Notes under the pieces: model-generated
Told to the model about the DNA's origin: nothing
The model's database searches: none
The model's input: only the letters and a program-made list of their open reading frames with translations
Shown here: one piece after another, positions 1 to 10,014 of the stretch
Position numbering within the stretch: position 1 is the stretch's first letter
How the letters are laid out: each line of letters begins with the position of its first letter
Source: Dechloromonas sp. UBA6271
GTDB taxonomy: Bacteria; Pseudomonadota; Gammaproteobacteria; Burkholderiales; Rhodocyclaceae
DNA length: 30,259 nt
Direction of reading: 5' to 3'
Assembly (NCBI GenBank): GCA_002440665.1
Contig: DJUX01000033.1
Location: 1 to 30,259, forward strand
Position numbers and translations under genes: made by a program

Positions 1-2
1 CA

Positions 3-3000
3 CCGCTCAGCGGCGTCATCAGCTACACCTACACCCTCAAGGCCGCGCTGAACCAGCCCGGCGCCACCGAAAGCAGCGACCTGATCGCCCTTGAAGTCAC
101 CGACCGCGGCGGCATCACCACGAGCGGCACGCTCACCGTCCAGATCGTTGATGACACCCCGACCGCCCGCGCCGACAGCAACAGCGTCACCGAGGATGCC
201 ATACCGAATGTGGTGAGCGGCAATGTCATGACGACGGGTGCGGGTCAGGACGTCCTGAGTGCCGATGCGACCCGGGTGACGGGCGCCGTGGCCGGTACCG
301 GGGCGCCGGCGGGCAATGTGGCGGCGGGCACGACCAGCACCAACGGCACGACGATCGTCGGCCTCTATGGCTCCGTCAAGCTCGGTGCCGACGGCAGCTA
401 CAGCTACACGCTCGACAATACCAAGGCGTCCGTCCAGGCACTCAATGCTGGAGAGACCACCACCGATACCTTTACTTACACGATCACCGATGCCGACGGC
501 GATGCCAGCACGACGACGCTGACCATCACCATCCACGGCACGGACGATGGCGTTGCCCTGACCGTCCCCGATACCAACGCGGGTGCGACCGGCAACGCCA
601 GTGTCCTGGAGAACGCCACGCTGACCGGTCAGACGTTCACCATCAGCGCCCCGGACGGGCTCGACCCGACTGCCGCGCTGACCATCGCCGGTATCCCGGT
701 GACCAAGGCTGCCCTTGAAAACAGCGCTACGTCGAATATCCCGATCAATACGCCGGAAGGCGTCCTGACGATCACCGGCTACAACCCGGTGACCGGTGTC
801 GTGACCTACAACTACGATCCGAGCGGCACCAGCAAGGATCACACGGGCGGTGAGGTACTCGATACGATCAGCATCGTCGTCAGGGACGACAACGGCGATA
901 CGCAGCCAGGCAGCCTGATCATCAACATCGTCGATACCGCGCCGCTGGCGAGGCCTGACACAAATGCCGTGCGCGAAGACACGGCGCCGAATCCGGTCGC
1001 CGGCAACGTCATCATGACGGGTGGCGGCACCGACACGCTGGGCGCCGACGCCACGGCGGTGACCGGGATCGTCGCCGGGTCAGCCGTGCCGGGCAGCAAT
1101 GTCTTGGCTGGCACGACCAGCGGCAACGGCACGAGCGTCAATGGCACCTACGGCACTCTGGTTCTGGGCGCCGACGGCAGCTACAGCTACACGCTCGACA
1201 ATACCAAGCCGGCGGTTCAGGCATTGGCGCGCAATCAGGCGGTGAGCGAAACCTTCACCTACACCATTACCGATGCCGACGGCGATCCCAGTACCACCAC
1301 GCTGACCATTACGGTCACCGGTACCAATGACGCGCCGATCATCAGCGTGCGCGCCGGTGACGCCGACAGTGCCAGCCTGACCGAAACCAATAGCGGCCTT
1401 GCGGTTAGTGACACCCTGAGCATCTTTGACGTGGACACCCTCGACACCGTCGTCGCCAGCAAGGTGGATGCACTGACTGTAGGCGGCACCTATAGCGGGC
1501 CGCGACCGACCGATGCGCAACTCAAGGCCATGTTCACGGTGTCCGGTGGCGAATCGAGCACAAGCGCCCAGGACAACCCGAACGGCATCAACTGGACTTT
1601 CAACTCGGGCAGCGAAGCCTTCAACCCGATTCCCGCCGGACAGACGCTGACGCTGACCTACACCGTCAGGGCGACGGACAGCCACGGGGCGTATGTCGAT
1701 CAACCGGTGACCATCACCATCACCGGTACCAACGACGGCATCGTGGCCGTGAATGACAGTCTGACCATTGCCGAGAATGCGTCTGCCGCTGCGCGGAGCG
1801 GCAATGTGCTGAGCAACGACACGCTCGACCCCGATGCCGGCGCGACAACGGCTGTCAGCAGCTTCAGCCTCGATGCAAATGGCGACGGCTTGCCGGAAAC
1901 ATTTACGCCCGGCACGCCAGTCACCGTGACGACCCCCAGCGGCACCCTCGGGGTCTTCACCTTGGCCAGCAACGGTGCCTATACCTTTACGCCGTACCAA
2001 GCCAATTACAGCGGGCCGGTGCCGGTGATCACCTATACGCTAGCCAGCAGCACCGGCGAGACGGCCACGGCCACGCTGACCCTGACCGTGACGCCGGTTT
2101 CCGATGCGCCGGGCGTGACGCGCGACGACGCCACCGTGACGACACCCGAGGATACGGCCATTGAGCTGGGCTTCAACGCCCCGACCGTCTCCGACGTCAC
2201 GGACCAGAACGGTGCCGGCGTGACGGGTGACAATCCGGAGCGACTCTCGCTGATCTCGCTCACCGGCGTCCCGCGCGGCGCAATTCTGCAAGATGCCCTT
2301 GGTAACACCTTGTACACGATTCCTGCCTCCGGTAGCGCGACCGTTACGATTCGCCTTTCCGACGCGGCGAATCTGATCGCTACCCCGGCCGCGGCGACCC
2401 TGACCATGACCACGGCGCAGTTCGAGGCACTTAAAGTGCTACCGCCGGCAGATCTCGCTACCAATTTCACGGTCACGATGACCGTGACCGAGTATGAGGT
2501 CGATACCTCGGGCAATCCGCTGTCGGGCGTCGCCGGAGCGAACTCAAGTACCACGGTTGCAGTCAACGTGCTCGCGGTCACCGATACGGTCGATCTCAAG
2601 ATCAACGGGGCGGATGCGCCTTACGATGCGACGATCGCCGAAGACAGTTCGCTGAACCTGAGCGCATTGCTCTCGGCCACATTCCGCGATCTCGATGGCA
2701 GCGAAGGGCGCTCGATCATCATCACCAATCCCTTGGGGAATGGAACAATTCTCGTCAATGGCGTGGCGGTCGCTGCCGGGGCTTCGTTTACGATTGCACC
2801 GACGGCCGTGGGCAATAACCTGGAAACCTCGCAGAGCGGGTTCCCGGCCATCTCGATCGCTCCGGGGAGCAACTTCAGCGGCGATCTGAACGGAATTACC
2901 GTGACCTTGAGCGCCACGGACACGGATGCCGATTCGCCGACCGCCACTCCTTCCACACAAACCGACAGCGTGACGCTCAACCTGCACGTCACGCCGGTCG

Positions 3001-6000
3001 CCGGCGATGTTGCTGTGGCGAATGTGGCCACGCTGGAAGATACGGCGGTCAAATTCCTGCAAGGCGTGGCGTTGACCGACACCGATGGCAGCGAAGTCCT
3101 GAACGGCATTGCCGTCAATGGACTGCCCGCTGGCTGGGTGCTGCGCAATGACGCTGGCGTTGTCGTGTTTACCGGCAATGGATCGGCAAGCTATACGATC
3201 CCGCCAACCGACGTCGCGAACGGCCATTTCAGCAACTACACACTGACCCCGCCCGCGCACAGCAGCGCCAATGCGACGATTTCCCTGGCGCTGACCACGA
3301 CCGATAGCCAGACGGTGAATGGTGTGCCGGTCACGAATACGCAAACGGTAAGTCGCAGTGAAACCATCACGGTGAGTGCCGTGGCCGAGACTGTCGGCAC
3401 CGACAGCAATGGCGACGCCGTGCCTGATCTGACCATGACCCCGGGCTTTGTCTACACCAGTCAGGGCGCGGAAGACCAGTGGTTCAACCTGAACAGCGAC
3501 GGCTTCAACCTCAAGGCCAACTGGGCCAACCAGGATGCCGACGAGCAGACCTTCGCGCTGCTGACGCCGGTGCTGAGCGCTGGCTCCGCCATCGGTTCGC
3601 AGTTCAGATATACCGACGGCAGCGGCGTGCATGTCCTGACCTATACCGGCAGCGCGGTCGAAATCCCCGTTTCGGCCCTGAACACCCTTGAGTTCAAGGC
3701 GGCAGCGAACATGGCCGGCGCATTCGAGATCGGTATCCAGGCTAGGACGGTCGATACCGATCCCGACACCGGAGCCAGCGTCAGCGCCATATCGGGGAGC
3801 GCCACGTTGACCAATCTCTTCATCGCACCGGTGGCCGATGCCGTGACCCTGGCGGTGACCGGTGCGGTGACCGGCAACGAAGATTCGTTGATTCCGCTCC
3901 ATATCAAGCCCACCAGTGTGGATCCGTCGGAAACGTTCAATGTGACGATCAACAATATTCCGACCGGTTCAACGCTGATCTATGACGGCGTATCGCTGAC
4001 CATCACCGGCAACAGCGCGACGATCGCCAATTTCGATGCGACCAAGTCGCTCGCCATTCAGCCGCCGGCGAACAGCAACACGGATTTCTCGCTGAGCGTC
4101 TCAGCTGTCTCGGTCGATACGGTTGGCGGAGTCACCAGCATTTCCTTGCCGACGGTACTGTCGATTGCGGTCGACGTGCGTGGGGTGGCCGATTCGCCGG
4201 CGATCACCACCATGCCCCTGCCGTTCGTCACCACCGAGGCGGCCGTCGATGCCGGTGCGAGGCGCATCGCGCTCAGCAGCGTAATTACCTCGGCAGCGCT
4301 GACCGATACCGACGGCTCCGAAACACTCTCGTTCGTTTTGAGCGGATTGCCGGCGAATTTCACGGTCGAAGGTCTCACCTTCACGGGCGGCGCCGGCACT
4401 GCGCGGATCTGGGCGGGCACCGCCGCGGAATTCGCCAATGCCAAGATCGTGGTGCTTGGCGACAACTACAGCGGCAGTTTTGATTTCGCGTTCCGGGCGA
4501 TCACGACTGAAAACGATGGCAACAGCATGACTGGTGGATGGAACACCATTCTGGTGCAGGTTACGCCTTCGCCGGAGGCAACGATCAACACGTCGACGAC
4601 CGCCAGCGAGGATACGCTGACCCGGGTTGATTTTGCGTTGCAGATCCAGCACGGGGATACCAATGAAACCTTGACCTCGGTGTGGATCAACGCGGCCGAC
4701 CTCGCCGGCAAGCCATTCACGCTATACCTCGGGGCGACGCCGCTGACCTCGCTGGTGGCCGATGGCGGGTGGTACAAGCTCTCGGGGGCAGACATCGGCA
4801 ATGTCTTCGTCAAGGGAGCCTCCAACAGCGACGCCGATGGTGCGTTCGGCATTCGCTATGCGATTACCGATGCCAGCAACGATGGCACGCTGCCCGCGGT
4901 GATGCAGCAGTTCGATGCGAACTACAGCATCCAGGTCAATCCGGTAACCGATGCGACGACCAGCAGAAACGACTATGCGGGCGGTGTGATTTCATCGACC
5001 GCGGTGATCACGGTCAATGTGACGGTGCTTCAGAATGACGACCCGAATGCGGGAAATGCAAAGGATACCGACGGCAGCGAAAAGCTCCTCTATTTCATAG
5101 TCGACAATGTGCCGATCGGTGTCACCGTGGCTGGCGGCAGCTACATCGGCAATACCCCGGGCAACCCGAATACCGGCCGCTGGATACTGGATGTCCCCGA
5201 CACGGCCTTCACCGGTCCATCGCTCACCCAGGCGGTTCAGTTCTCGCTTGATGGCACGGCGACCCAGTTGTCCGGTCTGACGCAGGCGATCAGCATCACC
5301 GCTCACACCCAGGACAGCGGCGCCAGCGAGGCGACGTCGACGACGAACTGGACATTGCAGACATCGCCCGTGTTCACCGATGTCTCGCCGTTGCCGACGG
5401 CGCCTGCGGCGTCCATTGCCACGTGGGCAAAAGATCCGGCGGCGCCGGCGATGACCGAGGATACGTCGGTCACGTTGAATACGCTCATCGACGCAAGCAT
5501 TGCCGGCTCCTCGCCTTTCGCGGTCACCCTGACCGGGTTGCCGGCCGGGACGATCGTGACCGGCATGATGATGACTATGGTCGGCGGGTCGCCAGTCTGG
5601 AGTGCCCAGGGTACCGGCGATAACAACGCGCTGCAGGCCTTGCTCAACGGCATCACCATCACGCCGCCGGCAAATACGAACAGCAATGGCGGGCCGTTCA
5701 GCTTTTCCACAACCCTGACGACCTACGACGATGGTGGCGGCCGGCATGATGCCAGCCTGACGGCAAGCCTGCCGGTGACCCCGGTTTCGGACCCGATCGT
5801 GCTGGTGGCGAGCGACAGCAATGTCGGCGAGGACTCGACCGCCCCGTTCTCGATCACGCTGTCCAATGCGGCGGATGGTGCGAACACCCATGTGGTCGCC
5901 GGCAAGGTCTATGTGCGTCTCGACGAATCGGGCATGGAAGCCGCCGGTGGCGTCTTGCTCTTCAATGGCAATCCGGTGTCGGCGACGGCCGTCAGCGGTG

Positions 6001-7328
6001 TTCCGGGTATCGCTGATGGCACCTATTTCGTCCTCGGCGGTGTCAGCAATGGTGCGGCCCTGAATCTTGCCTATCAACCGCTGGCCAATGCCTCCGGTAC
6101 CGTCGGCTATACCGCGTATGTCCAGAATCAGGAAACCGGGGCGGCCAACGTGGTGACCAGTTCAACATCCGGAAGTTTCGACATCATCAAGTCCAACGAT
6201 GGCGTGACGCTGAATGTCGGCAACGTCACCGGGGCGGAAGATCAGGCGGTGCAGCTGAACATCTCGGCGGCGCTGCTCGACAGTGGGGAGCAGATCCAGT
6301 CGCTGACGCTATCGCATGTGCCGGACGGTTTCCAGGTCTATTACGGCAGCGGTGCGCCCGGCACGGCCGCGATCAACATGGGTGGCGGCGTCTGGAGCAT
6401 TTCCTCCAGCAGCGGTTCGTTGCCGGCCTATATCGCGCTGGTGCCCCCGCCGAACTGGAGCGGTACGGTTGCCGGCATCACCGCCGAAGTCTGGAGCGGC
6501 GAAGCCGGGCTGGATCAGACGGTGAATTCGGCGAATTTCGATGTCACCATCAACGGCGTGGCCGATGGCATCCTCATCAGCCCAACGCTGTCGTTCGGCA
6601 ACGAAGGGCAAGTCGTTCCGCTGAACCTGAACAGCGCCATGCCGGATATGGACGGTTCGGAGACGGCGATCATCACGGTCCACGGGCTGGGCAACTTCGC
6701 GGCCTTTTATAATGGCAGCACCTTGCTGAGCGCAAGCTACAACAGCGGTAGCGACACCTACACGCTGTCGGGCCTGACACCGGCACAAGTCAGCGGCCTC
6801 GGCGTGATTCAGAAGGATGGCAGCTATGACCTGCTGATCACGGCGCAGACGGCCGATTCGCCGGGAGGCAACCTGTCCGCCGTATCCACGGCCAGCGCGC
6901 ACATGGATATCAGCGCGGTGACGGCGACTACCGGGAACGACAGGTTGCTCTACGACGGCGGCCCGCTCGATGGCTTGGCGGGGGTCGATACCATCGAGTT
7001 CCGTCTTGGCGAAAACCTCGACTTCTCGACGTCGCCGGTCAAACCCACCAACATCGAGCAATTCGATCTGATGCCGGCTGGTCAGAACCACAGCCTGGGC
7101 CATCTGTCGGCGCAGGATGTCCTCGACATGACCGGTGCCGGCAAGTCGCTCACCATCCTTGGTGACAGCGGCGATTCAGTCAGCCTGAAGAGTACCGTTG
7201 GCGGCACATGGACGGCTGGCGTCGCGGAAACGGTGGGGGGGCATAACTTTGACGTCTATGTAAACAGTCAGGATGCGGCGATCAAGGTCTTGATCGAGCA
7301 TCAGATCAACAAGAGCATCGATCCTTGA
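3..7328 (+). CDS. Giant VCBS/cadherin-like repeat adhesin, 3' part (5' end outside window)
   Basis: The reading frame is already open at base 3 and runs about 2,440 codons to TGA, so the true start lies upstream. The protein is rich in Thr, Ser, Gly, Asp and Asn with almost no Cys, typical of secreted repetitive adhesins. Two clear VCBS-type domains (about bases 168-540 and 951-1323) share the motif GADGSYSYTLDNTK. They are followed by about ten diverged cadherin-like modules, each starting with an 'EDT/EDS' acidic motif and containing DTDGSE and GLPAG-like turns. The last ~130 residues carry a single RTX-like stretch (GNDRLLYDGGPLDGLAGVDT) and then a non-repetitive end, as in type I secreted adhesins of the LapA/BapA kind. 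I infer a biofilm or surface-attachment role. No secretion genes (TolC, HlyB, HlyD types) are present in the window. Exact adhesin family and substrate cannot be told. Confidence 0.93.
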   Translation, partial: PLSGVISYTYTLKAALNQPGATESSDLIALEVTDRGGITTSGTLTVQIVDDTPTARADSNSVTEDAIPNVVSGNVMTTGAGQDVLSADATRVTGAVAGTGAPAGNVAAGTTSTNGTTIVGLYGSVKLGADGSYSYTLDNTKASVQALNAGETTTDTFTYTITDADGDASTTTLTITIHGTDDGVALTVPDTNAGATGNASVLENATLTGQTFTISAPDGLDPTAALTIAGIPVTKAALENSATSNIPINTPEGVLTITGYNPVTGVVTYNYDPSGTSKDHTGGEVLDTISIVVRDDNGDTQPGSLIINIVDTAPLARPDTNAVREDTAPNPVAGNVIMTGGGTDTLGADATAVTGIVAGSAVPGSNVLAGTTSGNGTSVNGTYGTLVLGADGSYSYTLDNTKPAVQALARNQAVSETFTYTITDADGDPSTTTLTITVTGTNDAPIISVRAGDADSASLTETNSGLAVSDTLSIFDVDTLDTVVASKVDALTVGGTYSGPRPTDAQLKAMFTVSGGESSTSAQDNPNGINWTFNSGSEAFNPIPAGQTLTLTYTVRATDSHGAYVDQPVTITITGTNDGIVAVNDSLTIAENASAAARSGNVLSNDTLDPDAGATTAVSSFSLDANGDGLPETFTPGTPVTVTTPSGTLGVFTLASNGAYTFTPYQANYSGPVPVITYTLASSTGETATATLTLTVTPVSDAPGVTRDDATVTTPEDTAIELGFNAPTVSDVTDQNGAGVTGDNPERLSLISLTGVPRGAILQDALGNTLYTIPASGSATVTIRLSDAANLIATPAAATLTMTTAQFEALKVLPPADLATNFTVTMTVTEYEVDTSGNPLSGVAGANSSTTVAVNVLAVTDTVDLKINGADAPYDATIAEDSSLNLSALLSATFRDLDGSEGRSIIITNPLGNGTILVNGVAVAAGASFTIAPTAVGNNLETSQSGFPAISIAPGSNFSGDLNGITVTLSATDTDADSPTATPSTQTDSVTLNLHVTPVAGDVAVANVATLEDTAVKFLQGVALTDTDGSEVLNGIAVNGLPAGWVLRNDAGVVVFTGNGSASYTIPPTDVANGHFSNYTLTPPAHSSANATISLALTTTDSQTVNGVPVTNTQTVSRSETITVSAVAETVGTDSNGDAVPDLTMTPGFVYTSQGAEDQWFNLNSDGFNLKANWANQDADEQTFALLTPVLSAGSAIGSQFRYTDGSGVHVLTYTGSAVEIPVSALNTLEFKAAANMAGAFEIGIQARTVDTDPDTGASVSAISGSATLTNLFIAPVADAVTLAVTGAVTGNEDSLIPLHIKPTSVDPSETFNVTINNIPTGSTLIYDGVSLTITGNSATIANFDATKSLAIQPPANSNTDFSLSVSAVSVDTVGGVTSISLPTVLSIAVDVRGVADSPAITTMPLPFVTTEAAVDAGARRIALSSVITSAALTDTDGSETLSFVLSGLPANFTVEGLTFTGGAGTARIWAGTAAEFANAKIVVLGDNYSGSFDFAFRAITTENDGNSMTGGWNTILVQVTPSPEATINTSTTASEDTLTRVDFALQIQHGDTNETLTSVWINAADLAGKPFTLYLGATPLTSLVADGGWYKLSGADIGNVFVKGASNSDADGAFGIRYAITDASNDGTLPAVMQQFDANYSIQVNPVTDATTSRNDYAGGVISSTAVITVNVTVLQNDDPNAGNAKDTDGSEKLLYFIVDNVPIGVTVAGGSYIGNTPGNPNTGRWILDVPDTAFTGPSLTQAVQFSLDGTATQLSGLTQAISITAHTQDSGASEATSTTNWTLQTSPVFTDVSPLPTAPAASIATWAKDPAAPAMTEDTSVTLNTLIDASIAGSSPFAVTLTGLPAGTIVTGMMMTMVGGSPVWSAQGTGDNNALQALLNGITITPPANTNSNGGPFSFSTTLTTYDDGGGRHDASLTASLPVTPVSDPIVLVASDSNVGEDSTAPFSITLSNAADGANTHVVAGKVYVRLDESGMEAAGGVLLFNGNPVSATAVSGVPGIADGTYFVLGGVSNGAALNLAYQPLANASGTVGYTAYVQNQETGAANVVTSSTSGSFDIIKSNDGVTLNVGNVTGAEDQAVQLNISAALLDSGEQIQSLTLSHVPDGFQVYYGSGAPGTAAINMGGGVWSISSSSGSLPAYIALVPPPNWSGTVAGITAEVWSGEAGLDQTVNSANFDVTINGVADGILISPTLSFGNEGQVVPLNLNSAMPDMDGSETAIITVHGLGNFAAFYNGSTLLSASYNSGSDTYTLSGLTPAQVSGLGVIQKDGSYDLLITAQTADSPGGNLSAVSTASAHMDISAVTATTGNDRLLYDGGPLDGLAGVDTIEFRLGENLDFSTSPVKPTNIEQFDLMPAGQNHSLGHLSAQDVLDMTGAGKSLTILGDSGDSVSLKSTVGGTWTAGVAETVGGHNFDVYVNSQDAAIKVLIEHQINKSIDP
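387..1208 (+). repeat. Direct repeat within the adhesin (783-base period)
   Basis: A 39-base segment at 387-425 recurs identically at 1170-1208, and a second matching pair (starting at 489 and 1272) keeps the same 783-base spacing. The repeated part corresponds to the VCBS domain; the modules between the two copies differ. This suggests duplication of a VCBS domain with later divergence, and is a place where recombination could change repeat number. Confidence 0.8.
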
Positions 7329-7345
7329 TGCATGACACATGAAAA

Positions 7346-7368
7346 GGGTGGCCTTGGCTGGGCCACCC
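7346..7368. other. Perfect 8-bp stem-loop after the adhesin gene
   Basis: GGGTGGCC at 7346-7353 and GGCCACCC at 7361-7368 form a perfect stem with a 7-base loop, 18 bases after the adhesin stop codon. There is no T-tract after it, so it may protect the transcript end or assist the terminator that follows. Confidence 0.5.
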
Positions 7369-7380
7369 GGCAGGTGCTGG

Positions 7381-7403
7381 AGGCGCTCCCCGGAGCGCCT
7401 TTT
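7381..7403 (+). terminator. Rho-independent terminator of the adhesin gene
   Basis: AGGCGCTC (7381-7388), loop CCCG, and GAGCGCCT (7393-7400) form an 8-bp stem whose last T continues into a short T run (TTTT, 7400-7403). The T run is on the + strand, so it serves the adhesin; the same hairpin lies just past the stop of the convergent dnr gene and may act in both directions. Confidence 0.7.
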
Positions 7404-8098
7404 CAGCCCTCGTGCTTGCGCAGATTCGCCACGCTCGGGATGTGGATCTTCCGTCCCTCGACGACGATCAGTCTGAGCTCGGACAATTCGTGCAGGATGC
7501 GCGAGAAGTGTTCCTGGGTCAGGTTGAGGCGCGAGGCGATGACGCCCTTGTTGGTCGGCAGGGTGACGGCGACGTTGGTGCCGTTCAGGTCTTCTTCCGC
7601 CAGCTCGCGCAGCAGGTAGCCGATGATGCGCTGCTTGCCGGAGTGCAGCGAGTAGGATTCGACGTCGTTCATCAACTGGTGCAGGCGCATCGCCATGCCG
7701 GCCAGCATCTTGCGGCACAGGTTGTGGTCGCGGGCCAACTCGTCGAACACAGCATGCTTCGAGACATGCAGCAGCAGCGAGTCGGTCAGTGCCTGGGCGA
7801 AGACGATGTAGGGTTTTTCCATGAACATGATGGCTTCGCCGAAGCTCTGGCCCTGGGTCAGAATCTCGACGACCTTCTCGTTGCCCTGTTGCGAGGTGAA
7901 GGCCAGCTTGACCTGACCATAGACCAGCAGGTGGAAGCCGTTGCAGGAGTCGCCCTTGTGGAACAGGATGTCGCCCTTGCTGGCGTGGATTTCCCGGGTG
8001 CCGTGGGCGATGCGGGAAATCTCTTCGGGGGCCAGCCCGTTGAAAAGCGGGATGTGGGTCAGCAGCGCTTCGATGTTGATCGGGTGGTTGGCATTCAT
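7403..8098 (-). CDS. dnr: Crp/Fnr-family regulator, Dnr/Nnr type (NO-responsive)
   Basis: A 231-residue Crp/Fnr protein: cyclic-nucleotide-fold sensor domain (about residues 15-130, with GEAIMF at the usual ligand-loop position), dimerisation helix (130-150) and C-terminal helix-turn-helix (about 182-204). The recognition helix has the E196-x-x-S199-R200 pattern that in FNR and Dnr reads TTGAT half sites. The N-terminal cysteines that hold the FNR iron-sulphur cluster are absent, which points to Dnr/Nnr, the haem-based NO sensors of denitrifiers. The gene is the last of the - strand nor cluster, 76 bases after norD, which supports the assignment. An in-frame TAA five codons upstream fixes the ATG at 8098 as the earliest start; no clear Shine-Dalgarno is seen. 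It is expected to activate the norCB and norE promoters in response to NO. Confidence 0.85.
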   Translation of the reverse strand: MNANHPINIEALLTHIPLFNGLAPEEISRIAHGTREIHASKGDILFHKGDSCNGFHLLVYGQVKLAFTSQQGNEKVVEILTQGQSFGEAIMFMEKPYIVFAQALTDSLLLHVSKHAVFDELARDHNLCRKMLAGMAMRLHQLMNDVESYSLHSGKQRIIGYLLRELAEEDLNGTNVAVTLPTNKGVIASRLNLTQEHFSRILHELSELRLIVVEGRKIHIPSVANLRKHEG

Positions 8099-8100
8099 GT

Positions 8101-8114
8101 TTGATTTAGGTTAA
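8101..8114 (-). promoter_or_regulatory. Possible Dnr/FNR box at the dnr start codon
   Basis: On the - strand this reads TTAACCTAAATCAA, a perfect ATCAA half site plus a TTAAC half (consensus TTGAT-N4-ATCAA). It lies only 2 bases before the dnr ATG, too close for activation of dnr itself, so if real it is more likely an autorepression operator. Confidence 0.4.
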
Positions 8115-8174
8115 ATCCGGGTGCCGCGATGGTGTCACTCGCCTAGTGCCGAAACAATACTCCTTTGTGACTAT

Positions 8175-10013
8175 TTATTGTCGCGTGAGTTGCGCATAAA
8201 GGAGCGGCAGGCGGCGCGGCAGTTCCTCCGGCTTGCGGATGACGCAGTGGCCGGCCGGGCCGAAGAGGTAGGGCAGGTAGGCGCCGGCCTCGCGGTCGAT
8301 GGTGACGCAGAAGGGGGTCAGCCCCATACGCCGCGCTTCGTGCACGGCCATCCGGGTGTCTTCGATGCCGTAGCGCGAGTCGTAGAGGTCGAGGTCGTTC
8401 GGCTTGCCGTCGGTGATGATCAGCAGCAGGCGGCGGCTGGCCGGCTGTTCATAGAGAATGGCGGCCGCCTGGCGCAGCGCGGCGCCCATACGGGTGTAGA
8501 AGCCGGGCTTGATGGCGAGGATGCGGGCGCGGGCGGCGGCGTCGTAGCGGCTGTTGAAATCCTTGAGCAGGTGAAAGCGGATGTTCTGCCGGCGAAGGGA
8601 TGAGAAGCCGTAGATGCCGAAACGGTCGCCGGTTGCGGTCAACGCCTCGGAAAAGAGCAAAAGCGAATCGCGGATGACGTCGACGATGCGGTGGCTGTCG
8701 GAAATCCAGGCGTCGGTGGACATCGAGAGGTCGGCCAGCAACAGGCAGGCGAGGTCGCGCTCGCAGCGCGCCTGGGCCAGGTAGCCGCCGGTTTCCGGCG
8801 TGTGGCCGGAGGCGCGGTCGGCATGGTTGCGCACGCAGGAATCGACGTCGAGTTCGGGGCCGTCCGGCTGCGCCTTGAGCCAGCGGCGTTGCGGGGCGAG
8901 TGCGGCGAACTGGCCGCGCAGCTTGCGGGCGGTGGCCGCCAGTTCGTCGGGCAGGGCGGCGTGGCCGGCGTCGCTGGCGATCATGGGTTGCAGGTGGCAG
9001 TGGTCGGCGAGCAGCAGCGACTTGCGGTAATCCCACTCGGGCAGCGGAATGCCGGGGCCGACCGGAGCGTCATCCTCGGCGGCCGAGGGCAGGTCGAGAT
9101 CGAACTTGACCCGCGATTTGGCGGTCTGGCCGTCGCGGGTCAGCGACAGCTGATCGAGATCCTTGGCGGCGTCGCGTGCATTGGGGTTTTCGTCTTCGTC
9201 GAAAGCGCGATTGACGCGCACGTATTCGGCCCAGGTCGGCAGGCTTTCGGCGCGGAACATGGCGAGCATCGGCGCCTTGTTGTCCGGTGTCTCGACCTGC
9301 TCGGCCTTGTGCGCCTCCTTTTCGCCGGCCTGGCTGCCGCTGCCCTCGGGCGGCAGTTCGCCATCGGGGTCGGCGACCTTGCCGGCGGTGCGGGTTTCGG
9401 CGGCGATCAGCCACAGCAGGACCGGCTGCGGTGGGCGCGATTTTTTGGAATTGAGCGGTGGCAGGCCGTCGACCGCAGCAGGCTGCTGCAGTGCCCGGCG
9501 AATTGCCATCTCCTGCGCTGCTTCGTCGGGCTGCAGTTGCGCGGGATCGATGCGGCCGGCGAGATGGGCGGCGACCAGGCGTTCGTATCGCGGCCGCAGA
9601 CCGGGGTAACGGGTCAGCGCCGCCTGGCTGGCGAGCTGGTTGCGGATGAACCAGGGTTTGTTCGGCGCGAAATCGCTGGCGGCGAGCGCGGCCAGCCACA
9701 GGTAAAGGTCGCGGTTGAGCGATTTTTCGGGAAAGGCGGCGATTTCCGGCGGCAGACGCAGGGTTTCGGCGTCGCGCCGGGCATGGGCGACCTTTTCGCC
9801 GCTGCCGGCGACGCGCTGCAGCCAGCGACGGCGGGCGCCGTGGGTTTCCGAGGTGGCGGCCGCCACGTTGAGGCCGGGGTCGCCGCCGAAGGCGCGGAAC
9901 AGGATGCCGGCGGCTTTCTCGACTTCGGCCAGTTTGACGGCGGCCTGCGGGTAATGGTTTCCGGCGGCCCTGGTGACCCAGTTGTGCCAGATCTTGCCGA
10001 TGAATTCTTCCAT
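8175..10013 (-). CDS. norD: NorD, nitric oxide reductase activation protein with VWA domain
   Basis: A 612-residue cytoplasmic protein with a variable N-terminal two thirds and a C-terminal von Willebrand factor A domain. The metal-ion-dependent adhesion site is visible: D428-L-S-M-S (DxSxS), T507 in YTRMG, and D in TDGKPND (about residue 535). In known nor operons NorD pairs with the MoxR-type ATPase NorQ to insert the non-haem iron (FeB) into NorB; that role is transferred from the family. The start ATG at 10013 follows the stop of the upstream polyferredoxin gene by a single base, so the two are translationally coupled. The middle region (residues ~190-260) is rich in charged residues and looks like a flexible linker. 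Length and domain order match NorD proteins. Confidence 0.93.
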   Translation of the reverse strand: MEEFIGKIWHNWVTRAAGNHYPQAAVKLAEVEKAAGILFRAFGGDPGLNVAAATSETHGARRRWLQRVAGSGEKVAHARRDAETLRLPPEIAAFPEKSLNRDLYLWLAALAASDFAPNKPWFIRNQLASQAALTRYPGLRPRYERLVAAHLAGRIDPAQLQPDEAAQEMAIRRALQQPAAVDGLPPLNSKKSRPPQPVLLWLIAAETRTAGKVADPDGELPPEGSGSQAGEKEAHKAEQVETPDNKAPMLAMFRAESLPTWAEYVRVNRAFDEDENPNARDAAKDLDQLSLTRDGQTAKSRVKFDLDLPSAAEDDAPVGPGIPLPEWDYRKSLLLADHCHLQPMIASDAGHAALPDELAATARKLRGQFAALAPQRRWLKAQPDGPELDVDSCVRNHADRASGHTPETGGYLAQARCERDLACLLLADLSMSTDAWISDSHRIVDVIRDSLLLFSEALTATGDRFGIYGFSSLRRQNIRFHLLKDFNSRYDAAARARILAIKPGFYTRMGAALRQAAAILYEQPASRRLLLIITDGKPNDLDLYDSRYGIEDTRMAVHEARRMGLTPFCVTIDREAGAYLPYLFGPAGHCVIRKPEELPRRLPLLYAQLTRQ

Positions 10014-10014
10014 G

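Noticed and set aside
1080..6077. Long - strand open frames opposite the adhesin
   Set aside because: They are shadows of the biased codon use of the adhesin; compositions are dominated by Arg, Gly, His and Ala with no domain or ribosome binding site.
7403..8098. Classical FNR (oxygen sensor)
   Set aside because: The N-terminal cysteine cluster needed for the iron-sulphur centre is missing; the Dnr/Nnr type fits better.
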